Assembly (NCBI GenBank): GCA_036003885.1
Contig: DASYSA010000031.1
Location: 1-7,264 of the forward strand
Direction: 5' to 3'
DNA length: 7,264 nucleotides
Source of the DNA: DASYSA01 sp036003885
Lineage (GTDB): Bacteria; Acidobacteriota; Blastocatellia; UBA7656
Shown: piece after piece, positions 1 to 5,860 of the stretch
Layout of the letters: every line of letters starts with the position of its first letter
Position numbering within the stretch: position 1 is the stretch's first letter
Position numbers and translations under genes: made by a program
The notes under the pieces: model-generated
Databases searched by the model: none
Seen by the model: only the letters and a program-made list of their open reading frames with translations
What the model was told of the DNA's origin: nothing

Positions 1-395
1 GCGCTGTGAGTTCGGACCAGATTGTCTGTTCGCGGCAACGGTGTGCTCCGGCGGCATGTATTTGCGACGCAGGGCGCTTCTCGCGGATCGCCCAGGTGGG
101 GACCGTCTACATTTCAACCCGGATCTTCTACCGTGTTCGAATAGACGGGATCCCACAACTCTCCTGGCGATACGCAGAAGCTAAACCCGGTACCTGCAAG
201 CTCGGTTTCAGAGGTCGAACAGAAGCACGAAGAAAAAGCCAGATAGAATAGTCACTGTCCTTCACGAACCACTTTGAAAGTCATCATTGCTGCGGTAGTC
301 TTCGACTCAACGGAACGGCCTTTCTCGTCCATACAGACTTGACCAGCAACCGCTCCGGCACACCGAAATTAAGCGCGTCATTTCCGAGGCCCTAG
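1..395. other. Gene-poor left end, no recognisable gene
   Basis: No reading frame here resembles a family I know. Several frames stay open for 50-80 codons, for example a plus frame at 6-251, a plus frame open from the window edge to a stop at 182-184, and a minus frame ending at 252-254. None has a convincing ribosome binding site. The minus-strand stretch ending at 252-254 reads about 34 residues rich in charged and beta-type sequence (contains VCMDEKGRSVESKTTAAMM) after an in-frame stop. It could be the decayed C-terminus of a gene, but this is a guess. The stretch adjoins a truncated esterase, so the area is probably a graveyard of broken genes. Confidence 0.4.
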
Positions 396-618
396 CGGAT
401 CTGGGACTAACGCCTGAATCTGGGGATCGGGACGCAGCTGAGGTGGCTCCGCGCCAAAGGTGCGGGCGTCTCGAATTCCTTTCCACGGCTTAACCGGCTG
501 TGGCGGCCGGAGCCGATGAGCACCGAACGGTGGCGCCGCGTACGGGATGCCCTTGAACGTGTGCACCCCGGCTGCCAGGCTGCCCCTCGCCGTGCCGTGT
601 CTTGACCACCGTATTCAT
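396..618 (-). pseudogene. Type B carboxylesterase, N-terminal remnant with frameshift
   Basis: This is the start of a carboxylesterase/lipase (COesterase, alpha/beta-hydrolase fold), a family that hydrolyses carboxylic esters and is normally about 500 residues long. The ATG at 618 begins MNTVVKTRHGE, typical of the family N-terminus. One shift of frame near 566-580 then joins it to HTFKGIPYAAPPFG, followed by RLRPPQPVKPW and a GIRDARTFGAEPPQ-like stretch, the standard opening block of these enzymes. Similarity ends at about 396 (after LVPDP), just before the expected GEDCLYLNVWTP block, and the frame stops at 378-380. The nucleophile elbow (GESAG) and the rest of the triad are absent. In the unshifted frame a stop follows after about 46 codons. 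The family call is strong; non-function follows from the truncation. A sequencing error could explain the frameshift but not the loss of the remaining gene. Confidence 0.85.
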
Positions 619-625
619 ACTGTGT

Positions 626-632
626 ACCTCCT
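626..632 (-). promoter_or_regulatory. Ribosome binding site of the esterase remnant
   Basis: The minus strand reads AGGAGGT seven bases before the ATG at 618. This near-perfect Shine-Dalgarno supports 618 as the original start and shows that the 5' end of the broken gene is still intact. Confidence 0.7.
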
Positions 633-659
633 CCACCACGGGCAGCGCAGACTCTCATC

Positions 660-675
660 GTGTCGCAATCGACAC
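660..675. promoter_or_regulatory. Perfect inverted repeat, candidate operator
   Basis: GTGTCG-CAAT-CGACAC is a perfect 6-bp inverted repeat with a 4-bp centre. It lies 42 bases upstream of the start codon of the esterase remnant. The size and position suit a dimeric repressor site, such as a TetR-type regulator, and esterase genes are often controlled that way. It could equally be a small RNA hairpin in the leader or chance. No regulator gene is in the window. A second, looser inverted pair (TGGCA at 692-696, TGCCA at 706-710) lies nearby. Confidence 0.25.
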
Positions 676-894
676 TTTCCGTCTAGCATGATGGCACCAT
701 CCATATGCCAGATCAGTGCTTGCCATCACCACTCACGTTAATTGATCACATCGTTACCCGTCATTGATATGAGTCGACGACACTAAATGCCTTGAGTAAT
801 GCGTCGTTTCCGACGTCTAATCCCATTTACAGCAGCATCGCAGCTTGAAAAGCGCGCGGCAGAACGATTCTCCGTGGCCAGATCAGGCAGATGC
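676..894. other. Intergenic region between divergent gene starts
   Basis: This stretch lies between the leftward esterase remnant and the rightward gene at 964. I see no coding signal in it, apart from one 64-codon plus frame (547-741) that overlaps the esterase antisense and lacks a ribosome binding site. It probably holds promoter DNA for both sides. A short imperfect hairpin (GCGTCGTTTCCGACG, near 800-814) is present but unremarkable. Confidence 0.4.
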
Positions 895-923
895 TTGACG
901 GGGACGATTCCTGGTACTAGGGT
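895..923 (+). promoter_or_regulatory. Candidate sigma-70-type promoter
   Basis: TTGACG at 895-900 is a good -35 element. A 17-base spacer leads to TAGGGT at 918-923, which keeps the key T-A and final T of a -10 hexamer but is otherwise weak. Transcription would begin near 930, about 34 bases before the ATG at 964, so it would serve that short gene and possibly the DUF4956 gene behind it. Called by eye only. Confidence 0.4.
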
Positions 924-963
924 CTAGACCTCTTAACATAATCAGTGCGATGGAGGTGGCTTT

Positions 964-1203
964 ATGTTCCGCAAGCTCGTGTTCTCGCTCATGTTAGTTT
1001 TTTTCCTGGCGGCCGCTCCGCTAACTGCACGCTCTCAGAAGACGCAGAAGGCAGGCCCTCTCGACAGTGCGCCGATATTGTGGTGTGAACCTGCGGATAT
1101 TGCCTCGCGTGATCCTTGGCCCAGTTCCCTGCGCGGATCAGCAGTTTCTGAGGTGTCCGTCAAAACTGCGACAAATCGGGGCATTGGACTATTTTCCTGT
1201 TAG
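964..1203 (+). pseudogene. Short secreted protein, probably truncated remnant
   Basis: The ATG at 964 has a strong ribosome binding site (GGAGG at 952-956, spacing 7). It is followed by a clear signal peptide: MFRK, then a hydrophobic core at residues 5-19, with likely cleavage near residues 21-24. Residues 38-50 read ILWCEPADIASRD, resembling an ILWRDPxDIASRDL motif that I recall from secreted acidobacterial hypothetical proteins of several hundred residues. After RD the expected continuation is missing and the frame ends at residue 79. The +1 frame stays open across the junction to 1268-1270 and reads an unrelated tail (ends GRQLFEVESVKRELALTSV), whose stop overlaps the ribosome binding site of the next gene. 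I read this as a gene whose body was deleted, leaving leader and motif. A genuine 79-residue exported protein is the alternative. Confidence 0.45.
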
Positions 1204-1280
1204 GAAGCCGGGGCGCCAGCTCTTTGAAGTCGAGAGCGTAAAACGGGAGTTGGCGTTAACCTCGGTGTAAGGAGTGCTTT

Positions 1281-2192
1281 ATGCCTTTCAACCCGCATCG
1301 ACCACTTGTTCTCTCAATCATTTTTCTAATCTCGGTAATGGCCCTGACGGTGTCAGCGTATGGTGATGTCGGCGCCTCGCCGCCTTCTTACGGCGCCATT
1401 GCCGCCAACCATTCGGATCAGCAGACGAACGCACAGGCATCCCAGCCTCCGGTCGAAGGAGATTCTGAGTCATTTCTGACGCGGCTTGTCAGCTCGGAGA
1501 ATCCTGGCCGATCTCAGTCGGACGGCCTCGTCTTGACCGGTGCGAAGATCCTCTTGAGGCTGGTTCTTGCAGCGCTTCTGGCCGCGATTTTGGCCTTCCG
1601 GCCTCGCAAGCGCATGAGCCTTCCGTTACAACGCAATCCTTACGTGAAGGAGACTCAGATTATACTGGCCGTTGTGGGAGCGGCGCTGATGATGATTGTC
1701 GCAGATAATGCCGCAAGAGCATTCGGAATATTTGCGGCGGCCTCCCTGGTTCGGTTCCGGACTAATATCCGGGACCCAAAGGAGATTGCGATTCTGCTGC
1801 TCAGCCTGGGAATAGGATTGGCCACCGGCGTCAGCCGGTTTGAACTCGCAATCGTGCTCAGTCTGTTTATCATGCTGGTGCTTTGGGTGCTCGAGCTCTA
1901 TGAGCCGGCGCAGGTCTTTCGTGCGATGCAACTCAAGGTCAAGACGCGCTCGGTCGAGAGTACCAATAGTCTCCTGAAGAAAATCTTTGAACAGCACCAG
2001 TTCACCGCAGAGGTCCGCGAGATCAATCGGGAAGATGAAGAAGATCCTCTCGGCAAGCTCGTGTATCAGGTTAACGTGAGCCCCGGCGTGAGCACTGACG
2101 AGTTGAGCAACGAGATATTCGCATCCGACGAACACAACATCGACAGTATCGAGTGGGACCAGAAGAAGGGAACGTCTTACATGTATCGTTGA
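1281..2192 (+). CDS. DUF4956 / MgtC-SapB-like membrane protein
   Basis: This 303-residue protein resembles the DUF4956 family of inner-membrane proteins, distantly akin to MgtC/SapB; no reaction is established for it. The ATG at 1281 follows AAGGAG (1269-1274) at good spacing. Residues 8-27 look like a signal peptide or first membrane segment. Residues 28-85 form a polar, Gln/Ser/Pro-rich linker. Membrane segments follow at about 88-106, 124-155, 168-185 and 189-206. The diagnostic block SLVRFRTNIRDPKEIA at 155-170 sits between segments, as in the family. Residues 216-300 form a soluble alpha/beta domain of ferredoxin/ACT type, probably cytoplasmic. The exported-looking leader plus linker makes the protein longer at the N-terminus than the typical core. 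It lies 11 bases after the stop of the +1 frame behind the gene at 964 and may share that gene's promoter. Family call is confident; function is unknown. Confidence 0.85.
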   Translation: MPFNPHRPLVLSIIFLISVMALTVSAYGDVGASPPSYGAIAANHSDQQTNAQASQPPVEGDSESFLTRLVSSENPGRSQSDGLVLTGAKILLRLVLAALLAAILAFRPRKRMSLPLQRNPYVKETQIILAVVGAALMMIVADNAARAFGIFAAASLVRFRTNIRDPKEIAILLLSLGIGLATGVSRFELAIVLSLFIMLVLWVLELYEPAQVFRAMQLKVKTRSVESTNSLLKKIFEQHQFTAEVREINREDEEDPLGKLVYQVNVSPGVSTDELSNEIFASDEHNIDSIEWDQKKGTSYMYR

Positions 2193-3212
2193 GCGGCGCG
2201 GTTGACGGTGCTTGAAATTGAATCAATGGATCCGATCGCAGAGGTTCCCCAAACGTGAATCGCAGGAAGGATGCGAGCTTCTCTCCAAGTTCAGCGTATT
2301 CACTCCAGGTTCATTTGCTGCCACTCTGACGACAGGATGTCCTCAACCAATCTAGGCGTCGGGCGTCACACTCGCCCGATCATCAGCCCTAACGGACGAG
2401 GGGCCAGAGTCTGATTCAGTGCCGTTGGTTCCTCTCGATCACTGGACGCACTGCTTGTGCAGAGGCCTGCCGATGATGAGGAACGATTGTGTGATCTGGG
2501 ACCTGGTGTCTAGCCTTTGGCGGCTGTCGCGTCAGTCCTGGGCCCCGCTGGTCGAGATACCTCATTCGGCACAGACTTGGCCCTCGAACGTGGGAGTCCG
2601 CAAATGCGCCGATAGGCCCTCAACACTGATTTGTAGGATAGACCGTTCTTTGCATCCAGTGGGCGTGCTCTAAGTGCGAAATCGGAAATGGAGAGGATTC
2701 CTTCAAGTTCGCTGGTGTGGAATTCTTTCACGTTGTGTAGGAGTGTTGGACACCGTCGGATGAATGTATTCGAAATCGATCCCACGCACCGGGAGGTTGA
2801 AAACGTGGAGTGCGTTCGATACTGTCTGAATTTACAATGTGAGTAAGCTGAAGGTTTATGGTTGCAGGGGCTCCGCATCAAGCGCAGTTCGGGAGCTGAA
2901 ATCGAATAGAGAGGTTGCCTCCCCTTTGCGCCGCGAGCGAGCCCAGCCCACGTTAAACAACGTTATCGAGCGCGATTGGCGCAGCGAACACGGGTTGGGG
3001 CCAATAGGTGGACTCAGATCACGCTAACGCAAAGTGCCATCGGAAAGTTGTGCCAGGAAGAATCAGTTCGGGATGGTGGGGGTGACCACAGCAGCGAGGG
3101 CGGCTGAAACTATGGAGGGTGCAGAAGCTCATTCCTCGAAACGTGTCACCCGTCCAAATGAACGTCGGCACTGACACCACTGAGGTTAGACTCAGGAAAT
3201 CAAAGCAAATCG
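2193..3212. other. About 1 kb without a recognisable gene
   Basis: This long gap separates the DUF4956 gene from lemA. Open frames exist (2419-2673 plus; 2839-3027 plus; 2510-2881 minus; and the minus frame 3019-3597, which runs antisense into lemA), but none has a ribosome binding site at sensible spacing or similarity I recognise. The region contains a perfect hairpin at 2359-2379 and a small inverted repeat (ACGTT-AAAC-AACGT, 2950-2963). TTGAAA at 2797-2802, 17 bases before TACTGT at 2820-2825, is a possible promoter about 400 bases before lemA. The region may hold decayed genes, a long leader or a small RNA; I cannot tell which. Confidence 0.4.
2359..2379. terminator. Perfect 7-bp hairpin, possible terminator
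   Basis: TCGGGCG-TCACACT-CGCCCGA forms a perfect GC-rich 7-bp stem with a 7-base loop, 166 bases after the DUF4956 stop. No run of T follows on the plus strand, so a standard intrinsic terminator is not supported. It may be a weak terminator, a 3' processing hairpin or a symmetric protein site. Confidence 0.25.
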
Positions 3213-3220
3213 AAAGGAGG
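3213..3220 (+). promoter_or_regulatory. Ribosome binding site that fixes the lemA start
   Basis: AAAGGAGG lies six bases before the ATG at 3227. The same frame is open upstream to an ATG at 3119, but that one lacks such a site and would add 36 polar residues before the membrane anchor. The start at 3227 is therefore preferred. Confidence 0.8.
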
Positions 3221-3226
3221 AAGTGT

Positions 3227-3841
3227 ATGGGAAAGGGATCCCTCATTGTTCTGGGCGTCGTCATTCTGTTAGTGCTGATCATCGTTGTCATGTCCATCGG
3301 AGGATATAACACACTCGTCACCAAGCGACAGAACGTCGATGCCCAGTGGTCGCAGGTGGAGAACCAGATGCAGCGTCGCGCCGACTTGATCCCCAACCTC
3401 GTCGCCACGGTCAAGGGAATTGCGGGGCTAGAGGAGAGAGTTTTCACCAGGATCGCGGAAGCGCGGTCACAACTGCTCTCGACGATGCAGAACCCGAATA
3501 GCACTACGGAAGACAAGATTGCCGCGGACAATAAGCTGAACCAGTCCCTTCGAGAAGGCGGCCTGCTCGGCACGGGTGGGCGCTTCCTCTCGATCACTGA
3601 AAACTACCCCCAGTTGAAGTCGAATGAAAGCTTCTTGAAGTTGCAGGATGAGCTGGCCGGCACGGAAAACCGATTGGCCACCGGTCGCCGGGACTACACC
3701 GTGGCCGCGCAGGACTACAATACCGCGCGGAGCCGGTTCCCAACCGTACTCATCGCCGGCCTGATGGGCTTTCAAGAGAAACCGTACTTCAAAGCGGACG
3801 AGGGCGCCCGGGAAGTACCGAAGGTCGACTTCAATAAATAA
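3227..3841 (+). CDS. lemA: LemA family membrane protein
   Basis: This 204-residue protein has the standard size and layout of the LemA family. Residues 5-25 form an N-terminal membrane anchor. The conserved block begins at YNTLVTKRQNVDAQWSQVE (27-45), with RRADLIPNLVATVKG at 50-64 matching the family signature. The body is mostly alpha-helical and is expected to face the periplasm. The C-terminal motif FPTVLIAGLMGFQEKPYF (171-188) and a short acidic/basic tail ending DFNK complete the match. Residues 86-120 (polar, Gly-rich) are a loop between long helices. LemA proteins are widespread and often sit beside TPM-domain (YgcG-like) genes, as here; their molecular activity is unresolved. The TPM gene follows on the same strand after 242 bases, so co-transcription is possible but not proven. 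No catalytic motif is visible. Confidence 0.95.
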   Translation: MGKGSLIVLGVVILLVLIIVVMSIGGYNTLVTKRQNVDAQWSQVENQMQRRADLIPNLVATVKGIAGLEERVFTRIAEARSQLLSTMQNPNSTTEDKIAADNKLNQSLREGGLLGTGGRFLSITENYPQLKSNESFLKLQDELAGTENRLATGRRDYTVAAQDYNTARSRFPTVLIAGLMGFQEKPYFKADEGAREVPKVDFNK

Positions 3842-3844
3842 TAA

Positions 3845-3863
3845 ACCCGCGCGTTCGCAGGGT
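3845..3863 (+). other. Imperfect hairpin just after lemA
   Basis: ACCCGCG-CGTT-CGC(A)GGGT folds into seven base pairs with one bulged A and a 4-base loop, starting four bases after the lemA stop. No T-run follows, so it is not a clear terminator. It might protect the lemA 3' end or partly uncouple lemA from the TPM gene. Low confidence. Confidence 0.2.
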
Positions 3864-4083
3864 ATACCGCGGACTGAACGAGAATAGGGAATCACTTCGC
3901 GATCCTTCAACTCCTCTCACGTTTGCGGAGGCTGAAGGCAGACTCGGAGGATCGAAAGAGAATAAGACTTGCTGCTTCTTTTGCACGGGGCAGGTCTGTC
4001 AGGCCTCTTTCTTGGTCTCTCCTTCTTCTGCGCACGAGGCAAGGCGGGACGGAGCCAGGTGGACCAGCAGAATCAAGCTGAAC

Positions 4084-4947
4084 ATGAACAGACCTACAAT
4101 TGTACTTGCCTTTATTTCTACGGTTGCAATTATCTGGCTCGGGACGGGGGCTTGCCCCCCCACGCGTGCGCAGACAGCGCAGTCGCCACTTCCGAAGCCA
4201 ACCGGTTACGTGAACGACTATGCCGGCGTGATCGACAGTGCCACAAAGGACCGACTGGAAACCGCGCTAGGCAATCTTGATCGGGAGCAGCAGATCCAGT
4301 TCGCAGTCGTGACGATAAACACGACTGACGACCAGGATATCTTTGGTTACTCGCTGGCTGTAGCAAGGGGATGGGGCATCGGGTCAAAGGATACGAGTAA
4401 GCCAAGCCTCCTCTTGCTGGCGGCGATCAAAGACCGCAAGTACTTCACGCAGGTGAGCCGGCATCTGGAAGGTGATCTGCCCGACGGACTGGTTGGCCAG
4501 ATTCAGCGCGAACAACTCGTGCCCGCGTTCAGGCAGCAACAGTATGGGAAGGGCTTATCAGATACTGTCTACACATACATCAGGACTATCGCTGAAAAAA
4601 ACGGCTTCAGCACCGACAGCATCTTTCCACAGGGTGGCTCCGGCGTGCCGGTCCGCTCCGTCCCCGAAAAGACGGGTTCGTGGGGATTGCTCCCCATTGC
4701 AGTCTTTATCATCGTAATCATCGTAATTGGTTTGCTCGCGAGCCGCGGCCGGAATAGCGGGCATCGAGGGGGCGGCTGCCTCAATTTGTTACTGCTCAGC
4801 TTGCTGGCGAACAGCGGTAGAGGACGCGGGTCCAGCGGCTGGATGGGGGGCGGCTTTGGCGGTGGGGGCGGTTCAGGCGGAGGAGGGTTTGGCGGGTTCG
4901 GGGGCGGCGGAGATTTTGGCGGCGGCGGGTCCGGTGGCAGCTGGTAA
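4084..4947 (+). CDS. TPM-domain (YgcG/Psb32-type) membrane protein
   Basis: This 287-residue envelope protein has a signal peptide (hydrophobic core 5-19), then a TPM domain at about 39-172. The domain opens with the typical GYVNDYAGVID (41-51) and continues with QIQFAVVTINT (70-80), the family-typical WGIG (97-100) and LLLLAAIKDRKYF (109-121). A membrane helix spans about 201-219, a second short hydrophobic stretch lies at 232-242, and the tail (255-287) is almost all Gly with Phe and Ser, ending SGGSW, as in many YgcG relatives. The domain usually faces the periplasm. TPM domains have been linked to phosphatase activity in plants and to photosystem II repair (Psb32), but bacterial roles are unclear; database labels such as methanol dehydrogenase are misleading. 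The frame opens upstream to 4012, but the start at 4084 directly precedes the signal peptide; its ribosome binding site is weak. Cys24 lies in a poor lipobox (TGAC), so lipidation is doubtful. Confidence 0.9.
   Translation: MNRPTIVLAFISTVAIIWLGTGACPPTRAQTAQSPLPKPTGYVNDYAGVIDSATKDRLETALGNLDREQQIQFAVVTINTTDDQDIFGYSLAVARGWGIGSKDTSKPSLLLLAAIKDRKYFTQVSRHLEGDLPDGLVGQIQREQLVPAFRQQQYGKGLSDTVYTYIRTIAEKNGFSTDSIFPQGGSGVPVRSVPEKTGSWGLLPIAVFIIVIIVIGLLASRGRNSGHRGGGCLNLLLLSLLANSGRGRGSSGWMGGGFGGGGGSGGGGFGGFGGGGDFGGGGSGGSW
4846..4944 (+). repeat. Glycine-codon repeat tract in the TPM gene
   Basis: About 33 codons are nearly all GGN, broken by Phe, Ser and Asp, giving irregular GGGGF/GGGS units. Such tails are common in YgcG-like proteins and are presumed flexible. 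The G-rich coding strand (runs such as GGGGGG and GGTGGGGGCGG) could form G-quadruplex structures and is prone to slippage between strains. Confidence 0.75.
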
Positions 4948-5036
4948 ATGGACCGCTCAACCTCTGCGGTAGAATCTCCGGACTAGAAAGAGATCTTCCT
5001 TCTGCCCTGAGCGCCTGACGGGACAGGTGAAATGAA

Positions 5037-5771
5037 ATGGGTAATCAGATCGATTCAAAAGCACTCAAGCAGCTTGTTGAGGACCTGCGCACCACACACG
5101 GCGAGAATCTCGCATCGGTGGTGCTATATGGGTCGGCTGCGGCCGGCGATTATATCGAACGGCGCTCGGATCACAACCTTTTGATCGTGCTTAAGAAGAT
5201 AACCTCGGAGGACCTGCGCCTCTCTCAAGCGCCAATGCGGGAGTGGCAGCGACTTGGCCAGCCGATGCCTGTCTATTTTACGGTCGAGGAACTCAACAAT
5301 GCGGCAGACGTATTTCCAATCGAGTTCCTGCAAATGGAGAAAGCGCGGAAGGTGTTGCACGGCAGTGATCCTTTCGAGTCCATGAAGATTTCGAAAGATA
5401 ACCTCCGGCATCAGACAGAGTACGAGCTGAGAACCAAGTTGATTCAGCTTCGCCGTTTGTACATCCCTGCGTCCATCTCCGGCGAGAAACTATCGGCCCT
5501 AATAAGCGACAGCTTCGTTAGCTTCGCGGCGCTGTTTAGACCGGTCTTGATGCTGCTGGGCCACGAGCCGCCCATCACCAAAGAGGAAAGCGTGCGCGCG
5601 ATGGTTCGTTTAGTTGGAATGGACGGGTCACCGTTTGAGCGAATCCTCGAGCTGAGGGCGAAAGGAGGATCGTCGCTGACCGAGGCGGAAGCGAATGAAT
5701 TGTTCGCCGCGTACCTGGCGCAGATCGAGCAGGTTATCAAAGTTGTCGACGGGATTCAGAGCAGATCGTGA
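5037..5771 (+). CDS. Nucleotidyltransferase-fold protein, variant active site
   Basis: This 244-residue cytoplasmic protein begins with a Pol-beta-like nucleotidyltransferase domain (about 8-112). Residues 28-52 carry VVLYGSAAAGDY, then SDHNLLIVL: Gly32-Ser33 and Asp45 fit the GS...DxD signature, but the second metal-binding Asp is Asn47. The segment RKVLHGSDPF (104-113) is typical of the domain's end. Residues 115-240 are predicted helical and may be a substrate- or partner-binding region. The change D-x-N suggests weak or absent transfer activity, although I recall acidobacterial relatives with SDLN at this place, so it may be a subfamily trait rather than decay. Start: the ATG at 5037 follows ACAGGTG; the ATG at 5032 is out of frame. 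It lies 89 bases after the TPM gene on the same strand, consistent with a LemA-TPM-nucleotidyltransferase operon. The substrate cannot be read from sequence. Confidence 0.8.
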   Translation: MGNQIDSKALKQLVEDLRTTHGENLASVVLYGSAAAGDYIERRSDHNLLIVLKKITSEDLRLSQAPMREWQRLGQPMPVYFTVEELNNAADVFPIEFLQMEKARKVLHGSDPFESMKISKDNLRHQTEYELRTKLIQLRRLYIPASISGEKLSALISDSFVSFAALFRPVLMLLGHEPPITKEESVRAMVRLVGMDGSPFERILELRAKGGSSLTEAEANELFAAYLAQIEQVIKVVDGIQSRS

Positions 5772-5798
5772 ACAACCGCTATTCGACCCCCGATCTGC
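5761..5798. terminator. Inverted repeat spanning the nucleotidyltransferase stop
   Basis: GCAGATCG (5761-5768) and CGATCTGC (5791-5798) form a perfect 8-bp inverted repeat with a 22-base loop. The TGA stop (5769-5771) is the first triplet of the loop. It sits between convergent genes, where a bidirectional terminator would be expected, but the loop is long and no T-run follows, so the role is uncertain. Confidence 0.3.
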
Positions 5799-5860
5799 CT
5801 TCGGCCCTGAAAGTGACTGCATCCGGTGCTGCTGCGCGTCCGAACTATTGAAGCGTCGGG

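Noticed and set aside
120..165. GTTCGAATA stretch resembling a tRNA T-loop
   Set aside because: No acceptor, anticodon or D-arm pairing could be found around it.
1..960. Insertion sequence or mobile element as the cause of the broken genes
   Set aside because: No transposase motif, terminal inverted repeats or target duplications were found on either strand.
1626..2135. 169-codon open frame on the minus strand
   Set aside because: It lies fully antisense to the DUF4956-like gene, which has clear family motifs and a good ribosome binding site; its own translation resembles nothing and is rich in shadow-type residues.
2510..2881. 123-codon open frame on the minus strand in the large gap
   Set aside because: No ribosome binding site before the start, odd composition (many Arg, Ser, Cys, Thr) and no recognised motif; not supported as a gene.
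3019..3597. 192-codon open frame on the minus strand
   Set aside because: Most of it is antisense to lemA and its first residues start within lemA; the part outside lemA has no recognised similarity.
3467..3910. 147-codon open frame on the minus strand
   Set aside because: Antisense to lemA; the plus strand has the conserved LemA signature, so this is a frame shadow.
4084..4180. Possible lipoprotein signal at Cys24 of the TPM protein
   Set aside because: The residues before Cys (T-G-A) do not fit a good lipobox and more polar sequence follows before a better signal peptidase I region; not called.
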